From assembly GCA_937927885.1 (NCBI GenBank), contig CALEZJ010000294.1, forward strand, positions 1-10,186: DNA of 10,186 nt, written 5' to 3'. Source of the stretch: an uncultured Paracoccaceae bacterium (GTDB lineage: Bacteria > Pseudomonadota > Alphaproteobacteria > Rhodobacterales > Rhodobacteraceae). Below the pieces are notes generated by a model. That model saw only the letters and a list, made by a program, of their open reading frames with translations. It had not been told where the DNA came from and did no database searches. This document shows, in pieces, positions 1 through 5,381 of the stretch. Each line of letters starts with the position of its first letter. Within the stretch, counting starts at the first letter, position 1. Made by a program: the position numbers and the translations under genes.

Positions 1-20
1 GATCGGGAAATTGTTCCGAG

Positions 21-48
21 CAGCGCCTGCCCGCCCAGGCAGGCGCTG
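21..48 (-). terminator. Perfect hairpin downstream of serS, possible terminator
   Basis: The 11-nt arm CAGCGCCTGCC (21-31) is exactly complementary to GGCAGGCGCTG (38-48), with a 6-nt loop. It lies about 85 bp beyond the serS stop in the direction of serS transcription. The sequence after it on the minus strand (complement of 20 to 1) has only a short T stretch, not a clean U-tract. An intrinsic terminator is therefore plausible but not certain, and it could instead serve a gene to the left of the window. The rest of 1-132 shows no gene that I can support. Confidence 0.5.
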
Positions 49-132
49 GCCTATCGTATGCTTGCGGAAACGGTCTTGCGGGGCTGTGGTGATGCGGGTG
101 GGGAAACGCGGTGCGTTTCCTGTTCCGCCCGT

Positions 133-1425
133 TCAGGCCAGCATGCCTTCGGGCGTGATGCGCGTCTTGCCGCCCAGCCAGGGGTGCAGCGCGGCGGGCA
201 AGGTGACCGATCCATCCGCCTGCTGGCCGTTTTCCAGCACCGCGATCAGGCAGCGCCCCACCGCCAGACCCGAGCCGTTGAGCGAGGCGAGGTATTCCGG
301 CTTTGCCCCCGGTTCGGGCCTGAAGCGCGCGTTCATGCGCCGCGCCTGGAACGTGCCGCAGGTCGAACAGCTTGAAATCTCGCGGTATTTCCCCTGCCCG
401 GGCAGCCAGACCTCGATATCGTGGGTTCTTTGCGATCCGAACCCCATGTCGCCGGTGCACAGCACAACCGTGCGATAGGGCAGTTCCAGCTTTTCCAGAA
501 TCGCCTGCGCGCAGGCGGTCATGCGCTCGTGCTCGGCCAGCGCGTCCTCGGGGCGGCACAGGGTCACCATCTCGACCTTTTCGAACTGGTGCTGGCGCAG
601 GATGCCGGTGGTGTCCTTGCCGGCCGATCCGGCCTCGGAGCGGAAGCAATGCGTGTGCGCGGTCATGCGCACAGGCAGGGCTGCGCCCTCCATCACCTCG
701 CCCGCCGCGAAATTGGTCAGCGTCACTTCCGATGTGGGGATCAGCCACCAGCCGTTGGTGGTCTGATAGCTGTCCTCGGCGAACTTGGGCAGGTTGCCGG
801 TGCCATACATCGCCTCGGGCTTGACCAGAACCGGGGTCCAGCATTCGGTCAGGCCGTGTTCGGTGGTGTGGGTGTCGATCATGAACTGCGCCAGCGCGCG
901 GTGCACCCGCGCCACGGCTCCGCGCAGCACCATGAACCGGCTGCCCGACAGCTTTGCCGCCATCGCGGTATCCAGCCCCGGCTTGACGCCCGGAATGTCG
1001 AAATGCTCGCGCGGGGTGAAATCGAGTTCGCGCGGATTGCCCCAGCGACGGATTTCGACATTGTCGTTCTCGTCCGCCCCGTCGGGCACCTGATCCAGCG
1101 GCAGGTTCGGGATCACTTCCAGCGCGGCTTGCAGGGCTGCATCCTGTTCGGCGGCCTCGGCGTTCAGGCGCGCGATCTCGGCCTTTTTCTCGGCCACCAG
1201 CGCGCGCAGGCGCTCGAATTCGGCGTTGTCACCGCGCGCCTTGGCCGCACCCACCTCTTTCGAGGCGCGGTTCTGTTCGGCGGTCGCGGTCTCGGCGGCG
1301 AGGATGCGGGCGCGGCGCGACTCGTCAAGGGCCAGCAACCCCGGCGACAGCGGCGCAAGGCCCCGGCGGGCAAGCGCCGCGTCAAAGGCTTCGGGGTTCT
1401 CGCGGATGGCGCGGATGTCGTGCAT
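133..1425 (-). CDS. serS: Seryl-tRNA synthetase (serine--tRNA ligase)
   Basis: This cytoplasmic class II aminoacyl-tRNA synthetase charges tRNA-Ser (and tRNA-Sec where present) with serine via a seryl-adenylate. The protein is 430 aa, the usual length. Residues 1-105 form the charged N-terminal coiled-coil arm that contacts the tRNA long variable arm. The class II core follows, with motif 2 at about 261-285 ([14 protein letters not shown]... QFEKVE) and motif 3 at about 382-399 ([17 protein letters not shown], with Arg391 as the expected ATP-binding arginine). The TSEV serine-pocket segment is at 231-234. The [14 protein letters not shown] segment (351-364) contains a CxxC, a form I recall from alphaproteobacterial enzymes. 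The start is the ATG at 1423-1425, which opens the conserved [13 protein letters not shown]-terminus; the frame stays open far upstream, but that extension is antisense to the sigma gene and has no family resemblance. It is divergent from the sigma gene. Confidence 0.97.
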   Translation of the reverse strand: MHDIRAIRENPEAFDAALARRGLAPLSPGLLALDESRRARILAAETATAEQNRASKEVGAAKARGDNAEFERLRALVAEKKAEIARLNAEAAEQDAALQAALEVIPNLPLDQVPDGADENDNVEIRRWGNPRELDFTPREHFDIPGVKPGLDTAMAAKLSGSRFMVLRGAVARVHRALAQFMIDTHTTEHGLTECWTPVLVKPEAMYGTGNLPKFAEDSYQTTNGWWLIPTSEVTLTNFAAGEVMEGAALPVRMTAHTHCFRSEAGSAGKDTTGILRQHQFEKVEMVTLCRPEDALAEHERMTACAQAILEKLELPYRTVVLCTGDMGFGSQRTHDIEVWLPGQGKYREISSCSTCGTFQARRMNARFRPEPGAKPEYLASLNGSGLAVGRCLIAVLENGQQADGSVTLPAALHPWLGGKTRITPEGMLA

Positions 1426-1470
1426 TCTGGGGCCTCGGAAAGGGAACGGCCCCGGTATGCACCAAAGCGG

Positions 1471-1505
1471 CGCGCGGGAAAAGGGCGCGATTTTTTTTTG
1501 CGCGC
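1471..1505 (+). promoter_or_regulatory. T9 tract flanked by mutually exclusive GC hairpin arms in the serS/sigma intergenic region
   Basis: On the plus strand CGCGC (1471-1475) can pair with GCGCG (1485-1489). That short GC stem is followed by an A and nine Ts (1491-1499), resembling a small intrinsic terminator. The same GCGCG arm can pair instead with CGCGC at 1501-1505, placing the T tract in the loop. The structure lies between the divergent serS and sigma genes, upstream of the sigma start. The 5-bp stem is short, so a regulatory role is only a possibility. The T run could also simply be an AT-rich promoter segment. Confidence 0.2.
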
Positions 1506-1563
1506 AGGGTGAACCGCAGCGGCCCAGGCGTGCACCTTGATGCAGGAAACCGATGAGCGGACG

Positions 1564-2124
1564 ATGAGCACCACCGACAAACGCAGGGCCTTGATCGCCT
1601 ATCACGCCGCCGGCGCGCGGCTGGGGCGGCGGGCGGATTTCGAGGCGCTGTTCCATCTGTGCGACGCGGGCCTGCGCGCCCATGCGCGGCGGCTCTGCGA
1701 TGACGCCGAAACCGCGCGCGACATCGCGCAGGAGGCCTGGGTCGCCATCGCCCGCGCCCTGCCCGGGCTGCGCGACGAGGGGGCGTTTCTGGCCTTTGCG
1801 CTGCGCATCGTGACACGGGTCGCGGCGCGTGACCTGGGGCACCGCATCCGCGAGCGCACCGCCGGTCAGGGCTGGGCCGAGGCCCAGATCGAGGCGCAGG
1901 CCATCACCACGCCCGAAACCGACGGCGGCGACCTGGCTGCCGCCATCGCGGCCCTGCCGCCGCCGCAGCGCGCGGCGCTGGCGCTGTTTTACCTCGAAGG
2001 GCTGAGCGTGGCCGAAGTGGCCCATGCCCTCGACATCCCGCCGGGCACTGTCAAATCCCGGCTCACCCTGGCCCGCGCCCGCCTGAGGGCGCATCTGGAA
2101 GGAGCAAACCATGGACAATCTTGA
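1564..2124 (+). CDS. ECF-type RNA polymerase sigma-70 family sigma factor
   Basis: This is a predicted group 4 (ECF) sigma factor, which binds core RNA polymerase and redirects it to a small set of promoters. From the ATG at 1564 it is 186 aa, typical for the class. Sigma region 2 covers about residues 25-90 ([38 protein letters not shown]). Region 4 covers about 124-178, with the helix-turn-helix [34 protein letters not shown] short alanine- and glutamate-rich linker lies between them. The start is uncertain: an in-frame ATG at 1540 (194 aa) and a TTG at 1537 are also possible, and none has a strong ribosome-binding site. The last 14 bp overlap the next gene, which argues for translational coupling with the membrane protein. 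What it controls is not visible here. Confidence 0.88.
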   Translation: MSTTDKRRALIAYHAAGARLGRRADFEALFHLCDAGLRAHARRLCDDAETARDIAQEAWVAIARALPGLRDEGAFLAFALRIVTRVAARDLGHRIRERTAGQGWAEAQIEAQAITTPETDGGDLAAAIAALPPPQRAALALFYLEGLSVAEVAHALDIPPGTVKSRLTLARARLRAHLEGANHGQS

Positions 2125-2458
2125 CCGCATGATCGCCGAGGCCCTGGCCAAGGATGCCGAGGCGCCGGTGGATCCGGGCTATTTCCCGCTGGCGCTGAGC
2201 GCGCTCAAGGGGCCGTCGGCCTGGTCGAACTGGGTCTTGCTGGCGGTGCAGACGGTGCTTTTCGTGGGCGCGGTCTGGACCGGCTGGCGGTTCTACGCCG
2301 CGACCGAGGTGCTGGCGGCGCTGAAATGGGGCCTCAGCGCGGCGGTGCTGGCCATCGTCGCCACGCAGCTGAAAATGGCGCTAATGCCGGTCTTGCAGGC
2401 CAACCGGGTGTTGCTGGCGGTGCGGCGGCTGGAACTGCGGCTGGCCGGACGGGGCTGA
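2111..2458 (+). CDS. Small membrane protein, DUF6768-like, paired with the ECF sigma factor
   Basis: This 115-aa protein has a short charged N-terminus ([17 protein letters not shown]) and two predicted transmembrane helices, at about residues 40-62 and 71-93. An Arg-rich C-terminal helix follows ([15 protein letters not shown]). The N-terminal motif, the paired helices around a WRFYAAT-like loop, and the terminal RLELRLA helix match what I remember of the DUF6768 family, whose function is unknown to me. It starts at an ATG preceded by a strong ribosome-binding site, GGAAGGAG at 2097-2104 with 6-nt spacing. Its start overlaps the end of the sigma gene by 14 bp. By position it is a candidate membrane partner or anti-sigma factor for that sigma, but no known anti-sigma domain (zinc-binding ASD or RseA-like) is visible. 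The stop lies inside a 15-bp tandem repeat. Confidence 0.8.
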   Translation: MDNLDRMIAEALAKDAEAPVDPGYFPLALSALKGPSAWSNWVLLAVQTVLFVGAVWTGWRFYAATEVLAALKWGLSAAVLAIVATQLKMALMPVLQANRVLLAVRRLELRLAGRG

Positions 2459-2491
2459 TCGGGACGGGGCTGACCGGGACGGGGCTGATCG
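2447..2491. repeat. Three tandem copies of a 15-bp unit spanning a stop codon
   Basis: The unit GGACGGGGCTGATCG occurs at 2447-2461, 2462-2476 (one T to C change) and 2477-2491, and then decays. The TGA in the first copy is the stop codon of the small membrane protein. Because 15 is a multiple of three, every copy carries another TGA in the same frame. Confidence 0.85.
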
Positions 2492-2512
2492 GGGCCGGAT
2501 CGGCCTCAGCCC
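2482..2512. terminator. Bulged GC hairpin between convergent genes, possible bidirectional terminator
   Basis: GGGCTGA (2482-2488) pairs with TCAGCCC (2506-2512), and inside it GGCC (2493-2496) pairs with GGCC (2502-2505) around a GGATC loop. A 4-nt bulge on the 5' side separates the two stems. It sits between the convergent membrane-protein and ATPase genes, and its 3' arm covers the ATPase stop codon. There is no T tract on either side, so factor-independent termination is not assured. Two upstream repeat copies carry the same GGGCTGA arm. Confidence 0.4.
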
Positions 2513-3354
2513 TGCCCCGGGTCCGGCGCGCCAAAGAACACGCCGTCGCGCAGCACCTGCGCGACGGTTTCGCGTTTGACCATCGCCGCCCCTTCGGCAA
2601 AGGCATAGGTCAGCGCAAGGTCGCACAACTGGTTGATCAGCCGCGGCACGCCGTCGGTGGCCTGATGGATCAGTTCCGCCGCCTGACGGCTGAAGATGTT
2701 CGGATTGCCCCCCGCCTGCCGGATGCGCGAGGCGATATAGCTGCCGGTCGAGGCCGCATCGAGCCGGGGCAGGTGATAGCTGGCCGCGACGCGCTGGGCG
2801 AATTGCACCAGATCGGGGCGGCGCACCATGGCGCGCAATTCGGGCTGGCCGACCAGCAGCAGTTGCAGCACCTCGTCGCGGCCCGCGTTGATGTTGGTCA
2901 GCATGCGCAGGTCCTCGAGCGCGTCGCGGCCAAGGTTCTGCGCCTCGTCGATGATCAAGAGGACATGGCGCCCCTGCCGGTGCTCGGCCTGCAGAAAGCT
3001 CTGGATCACCTCGAACAGGTCGGCACTGTCGGCGCCGGGCGCGGCACTCAGCCCCAGCGCGGCGCAGACCCGGCGCAGCACGTCGTTCACCCCGGGGCGC
3101 GGATTGGCGATGATGCCGATGGTGATGCCGTCGTCCTGCTGCGCGATGAAATGGTGCAGGATCGTGGTCTTGCCCGCGCCGATCTCGCCGGTCAGCAGGG
3201 TGATCGGCGCGCGGGTCGACAGACCATAGTCCAGCATCGCGAAGGCGCCGCGGTGTTCGGGCGACCAGAAGATGAACTCGGGATCGGGCGCGAGGGCAAA
3301 GGGCCGCTCGCGCAGCCCGAAATGCTCCAGATAATAGTTCAACGCCTGTGCCAT
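2506..3354 (-). CDS. ExeA/GspA-like AAA family ATPase
   Basis: This 282-aa P-loop ATPase belongs to the ExeA/GspA-like AAA group, which also includes the general secretion pathway A-type and exopolysaccharide/XrtA-associated ATPases. It opens with the family N-terminal signature YYLEHFGLRERPFALAPDPEFIFWSPEHR. Walker A is GEIGAGKTT (56-64), Walker B is VLLIIDEAQN (131-140, Asp136/Glu137), the sensor segment is LLLVGQPEL (166-173), and candidate arginine fingers lie in the 179-188 region. The C-terminal lid carries GVPRLINQLCD (235-245). There is no transmembrane segment or peptidoglycan-binding domain, which longer ExeA proteins have. The start at 3354 gives the conserved N-terminus; an in-frame ATG 45 codons upstream encodes unrelated Arg-rich sequence. 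It is divergent from a sugar transferase, which fits a role in exopolysaccharide production or export, but that role is inferred. Confidence 0.9.
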   Translation of the reverse strand: MAQALNYYLEHFGLRERPFALAPDPEFIFWSPEHRGAFAMLDYGLSTRAPITLLTGEIGAGKTTILHHFIAQQDDGITIGIIANPRPGVNDVLRRVCAALGLSAAPGADSADLFEVIQSFLQAEHRQGRHVLLIIDEAQNLGRDALEDLRMLTNINAGRDEVLQLLLVGQPELRAMVRRPDLVQFAQRVAASYHLPRLDAASTGSYIASRIRQAGGNPNIFSRQAAELIHQATDGVPRLINQLCDLALTYAFAEGAAMVKRETVAQVLRDGVFFGAPDPGQG

Positions 3355-3483
3355 CGCCGTTCCGGTCTGCTTTCGCCCTCCGAAGCCTCTGCCTCGGGGT
3401 CGGTTCCGGCCCGTGATATAGGCCAACCATGTCCAGATTACCAAATTCCTGCGGCGGATTCTGGGCAGGCACGGCAACGTGAT

Positions 3484-3514
3484 TCGCAACTTTTGCGATT
3501 GCGGTATCGCAAAA
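3484..3514. promoter_or_regulatory. Overlapping inverted repeats built from TCGCAA half-sites, candidate operator
   Basis: TTTTGCGAT (3491-3499) and ATCGCAAAA (3506-3514) are perfect 9-bp inverted arms with a 6-bp spacer. TCGCAA at 3484-3489 forms a second inverted pair with TTGCGA at 3493-3498, with a 3-bp spacer. A further TCGCAAAA stands at 3622-3629. This arrangement is typical of a dimeric regulator's operator. The site is 137 bp upstream of the ATPase start and about 300 bp upstream of the sugar transferase. The regulator is unknown. As RNA the larger repeat could also form a hairpin. Confidence 0.5.
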
Positions 3515-3565
3515 CCAGCGTTTCAGCAAAAGGCACACGCATAGCGTGCAAAGCGCTGCAGTTTC

Positions 3566-3580
3566 CTGACGTTACGTCAG
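3566..3580. promoter_or_regulatory. Perfect palindrome CTGACGT-T-ACGTCAG, candidate protein-binding site
   Basis: The 7-bp arms are fully complementary around a single central base. One base is too short for an RNA loop, so a DNA-binding dimer site is the better reading. It lies midway between the two divergent genes. Confidence 0.45.
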
Positions 3581-3584
3581 CCTC

Positions 3585-3599
3585 TGGCGCGTTGCGCCA
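3585..3599. promoter_or_regulatory. Perfect inverted repeat TGGCGC-GTT-GCGCCA
   Basis: The 6-bp arms are perfectly complementary with a 3-bp spacer, starting 4 bp after the neighbouring palindrome. It could be an operator or a small RNA hairpin. There is no following T tract, so a terminator is unlikely. Confidence 0.35.
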
Positions 3600-3683
3600 C
3601 GCAGCAGGCCCGGTCGCGGTTTCGCAAAATGACACGCATGGCGCGATTCCGGACACTGTTCCAATCAGGAAACAATCTGTTTA

Positions 3684-3712
3684 TTGACGCAAAAGAGACC
3701 ATTCGACTCATT
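3684..3712 (+). promoter_or_regulatory. Candidate promoter for the sugar transferase
   Basis: TTGACG at 3684-3689 is a good -35 hexamer in an AT-rich context. The -10 region that should follow (about 3706-3712) offers only weak matches such as ACTCAT, so the promoter may need an activator. It lies about 130 bp upstream of the proposed start codon. Confidence 0.3.
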
Positions 3713-3815
3713 TTGTTTTAATTGAGGCGATTTCGGGACTAAGACTCGACCATATTCTGTCGGTGGCGGCCTGGGGGGGGCGTTGTCGACAGCCCTTCCT
3801 GTTCCGGGTGCTGCC

Positions 3816-4553
3816 ATGACCCTGCATTACCGTTCCCTCCCCGATCTCTCCGGGGTTGCTGCCGATACGTCGCTGTCCCTTCCCGGTCCTGGCCCCGCGC
3901 CCTACAGGCTGGACACCGCCACCCAGGTCACCCTTGCGCCGACCGCGCCCTATGCGCGCTACGGCAAGCGGGGTCTCGACATCCTCCTCGCCTCGGTCGC
4001 GTTGTTCCTAGCGCTGCCCGTTCTGGCGCTGCTGATCGCGGCGCTGTGGCTGGAAGGGGGAAGACCCGTCTTCGTGCAAAAGCGTCTGGGCAAGGGCGGA
4101 CGGCATTTCCGCATGCTGAAACTGCGTAGCATGGTGGTGGATGCCGAGGCGCGGCTGGCCGCCTGTCTGGAGGCCGATCCGGCCCTGCGCGCCGAATGGG
4201 AGCTGACGCAAAAGCTGAAACGGGATCCGCGCATCACCCCGCTGGGGCGGCTGATCCGCAAGACCTCGCTCGATGAACTGCCGCAATTGATCAACGTGAT
4301 CCGCGGCGACATGAGCCTGGTCGGCCCGCGCCCGATGCTGCCGGACCAGCTTCCGCTGTACCGCGCCCCCGCGGCCTATCTGGGCCTGCGTCCCGGTCTG
4401 ACCGGTCTTTGGCAGGTGACCGCGCGCAACGCGGAAAGCTTTGACCTGCGCGCGCAGATCGATCAGGCCTATGCCCGCCGCGTCACCTTTGCGCGCGATC
4501 TGAAGATCATGGCGGCGACCTTTGGCGCGCTCTGGAACGCCACCGGATACTGA
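3816..4553 (+). CDS. Exopolysaccharide sugar transferase (ExoY/WcaJ-type phosphoglycosyl transferase)
   Basis: It is predicted to transfer a sugar-1-phosphate from a nucleotide sugar to undecaprenyl phosphate at the inner membrane, the first step in building a polysaccharide repeat unit. The protein is 245 aa from ATG 3816. A roughly 55-residue variable N-terminus leads into one hydrophobic segment (about 55-79). The bacterial sugar transferase domain follows, with PVFVQKRLGKGG (about 84-95), KLRSM (102-106), the TSLDELPQLINV segment holding the catalytic Asp-Glu pair (153-154), VGPRP (169-173) and GLTGLWQV (194-201). The single membrane segment marks the small monotopic form rather than the five-helix WbaP form. 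An in-frame TTG at 3783, right after a G8 run, would add 11 residues. No other polysaccharide genes are in the window, so which polymer it serves is unknown. Confidence 0.92.
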   Translation: MTLHYRSLPDLSGVAADTSLSLPGPGPAPYRLDTATQVTLAPTAPYARYGKRGLDILLASVALFLALPVLALLIAALWLEGGRPVFVQKRLGKGGRHFRMLKLRSMVVDAEARLAACLEADPALRAEWELTQKLKRDPRITPLGRLIRKTSLDELPQLINVIRGDMSLVGPRPMLPDQLPLYRAPAAYLGLRPGLTGLWQVTARNAESFDLRAQIDQAYARRVTFARDLKIMAATFGALWNATGY

Positions 4554-4629
4554 CGCCGCCGGAAACTGACACCTTCACGACCCTGCGCCAGGGCTTGCGC
4601 CCCGCGCCGCCTCCTGCCATGCCAGAGCG

Positions 4630-5301
4630 ATGAACGCAGCCTTTCGTCCCCCCGCTTCCGCCCGGCCGGCGCCCGTGCTGCTGGCGATTGTCGGCCTTTG
4701 CGCCGGGCTCGAGGTCGCCTTTACCCTGACCGGCCTGCCGGCGGTCGGGCTGGACGCGTTGCGGCGTACCGGCATCGTCTATGGCGCCTTCTGGTCGCAT
4801 CTGCTGACCGACTGGGACCCGGTGTTTCCCGGCCAGCGCCTGACGATGTTCGTCACCTATGCCTTTGTCCACGCCGGACTGCTGCATGTCCTGTTCAACA
4901 TGCTGCTGATGGTGCAACTGGGCCGCGAGGCCGTGGCGCGTCTGGGTCAGGCGGGGTTCGTGTTGCTCTTTGGGGTAACTGCGGCGGGGGGCGGCGCGGC
5001 TTTCGCGCTGCTCAACGGCAGCGAGGCGCCGATGCTGGGCGCCTCGGGCGTGGTCTTTGGCCTGTTCGGCGCGACGATCTGGTGGGACATCCAGCGCCGC
5101 CGCGTCGCGGGGGTCTCGCTGGCCCAGCCGCTGCGGCTGATCGCCGGGCTTGTGGTGATGAACGTGCTGCTGTGGTTCCTCGTCGCCGGGATGCTGGCCT
5201 GGGAGGCACATCTGGGCGGTTTCGTCGCCGGCATGGCCTTTGCGCGCATCGTCACCCCCAGCCTGCGCCATCGCCACCGGCCCCGGACCGGAATGCGTTG
5301 A
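4630..5301 (+). CDS. Rhomboid-family intramembrane serine protease
   Basis: This 223-aa polytopic inner-membrane protein is predicted to cleave transmembrane helices of membrane proteins. The catalytic dyad is visible: Ser139 in GASG (137-140), followed by VVFGLFGA, and His194 in WEAHLGGFVAGM. The oxyanion-hole elements of helix 2 are also present, with His81, His86 and Asn90 in FVHAGLLHVLFNMLLM. About six hydrophobic helices can be counted, from about residue 15 to 207, ending in a short basic tail. The length fits the compact six-helix bacterial form without a cytoplasmic domain. It begins 76 bp after the sugar transferase, so co-transcription is possible but not shown. Its stop codon overlaps the TTGACA hexamer of the candidate promoter of the transporter operon. 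The substrate is unknown. Confidence 0.92.
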   Translation: MNAAFRPPASARPAPVLLAIVGLCAGLEVAFTLTGLPAVGLDALRRTGIVYGAFWSHLLTDWDPVFPGQRLTMFVTYAFVHAGLLHVLFNMLLMVQLGREAVARLGQAGFVLLFGVTAAGGGAAFALLNGSEAPMLGASGVVFGLFGATIWWDIQRRRVAGVSLAQPLRLIAGLVVMNVLLWFLVAGMLAWEAHLGGFVAGMAFARIVTPSLRHRHRPRTGMR

Positions 5302-5341
5302 CAGAATCAGCATTCCCCCGTTGCATTCCGGAATGAAATGC
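5290..5341 (+). promoter_or_regulatory. Cluster of four GGAATGC half-sites, candidate operator of the transporter operon
   Basis: GGAATGC (5290-5296) and its exact complement GCATTCC (5310-5316) form an inverted pair 13 bp apart. GCATTCC recurs at 5323-5329 and abuts GGAATG (5330-5335), making the 12-bp palindrome CATTCCGGAATG (5324-5335). An outer GCATT/AATGC pair (5323-5327 and 5337-5341) extends it. The first half-site lies in the end of the rhomboid gene. The cluster surrounds a TTGACA hexamer and ends about 40 bp before the ABC ATPase start. Binding of a dimeric regulator, perhaps ligand-responsive, is inferred; its identity is unknown. Confidence 0.55.
5298..5326 (+). promoter_or_regulatory. 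Candidate sigma-70 promoter TTGACA-N17-TTGCAT
   Basis: The -35 hexamer is a perfect consensus (5298-5303). A weak -10 (TTGCAT, 5321-5326) follows at 17-bp spacing and overlaps a GCATTCC half-site, so a bound regulator there would block it. An alternative -10, TATGAT at 5356-5361, has no good -35 but sits directly downstream of the palindrome, as in an activated promoter. Confidence 0.4.
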
Positions 5342-5356
5342 GACCTAGTGGGAAAT

Positions 5357-5369
5357 ATGATCAAATCAT
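5357..5369. promoter_or_regulatory. Short inverted repeat ATGAT-CAA-ATCAT at the leader
   Basis: The 5-bp perfect arms with a 3-bp spacer lie immediately before the ribosome-binding site and overlap the alternative -10 TATGAT. It is short enough to be chance. Confidence 0.2.
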
Positions 5370-5372
5370 GAC

Positions 5373-5376
5373 GGAG
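5373..5376 (+). promoter_or_regulatory. Ribosome-binding site supporting a TTG start
   Basis: GGAG is followed by 5 nt and then TTG at 5382, in frame with the ABC ATPase. The nearby ATG at 5368 is out of frame and stops after five codons. The SD sequence therefore supports the TTG start. Confidence 0.6.
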
Positions 5377-5381
5377 CGCCT

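Larger units (their letters stand above)
3355..3815. other. Divergent intergenic region between ATPase and sugar transferase
   Basis: This gene-free stretch is visibly less GC-rich than its surroundings, especially about 3480-3760. It must hold the promoters of two divergent genes. It contains a cluster of TCGCAA/TTGCGA half-sites (3484-3514, with another at 3622), two back-to-back 15-bp palindromes (3566-3580 and 3585-3599), a TTGACG -35 candidate at 3684, and a run of eight Gs at 3773-3780. I see no convincing small gene or structured RNA in it. Confidence 0.75.

Noticed and set aside
421..1512. Long plus-strand open frame antisense to serS
   Set aside because: It mirrors the serS codons in a GC-rich gene, and the predicted protein is low-complexity with no family features.
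1426..2151. Upstream open extension of the serS frame on the minus strand
   Set aside because: The extension runs antisense through the sigma gene and has no resemblance to SerS. The conserved SerS N-terminus starts at 1425 and gives the normal family length.
3355..3489. 45-codon N-terminal extension of the AAA ATPase
   Set aside because: The added residues are Arg/Pro-rich and unlike the family, whose N-terminal YYLEHFGLRERPF motif begins just after the ATG at 3354. The extension would also overlap the operator cluster.
3658..3675. Imperfect inverted repeat TGTTCC-AATCA-GGAAACA
   Set aside because: The arms match only with a bulge, and the perfect core is 4 bp.
2326..3687. 453-codon plus-strand open frame across the ATPase gene
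   Set aside because: It is antisense to an ATPase with intact Walker motifs, and its composition is typical of a shadow frame in GC-rich DNA.
4581..4593. CCCTG-CGC-CAGGG hairpin after the sugar transferase as a terminator
   Set aside because: It has only a 5-bp stem with no T tract, within the frequency expected by chance in such GC-rich sequence.
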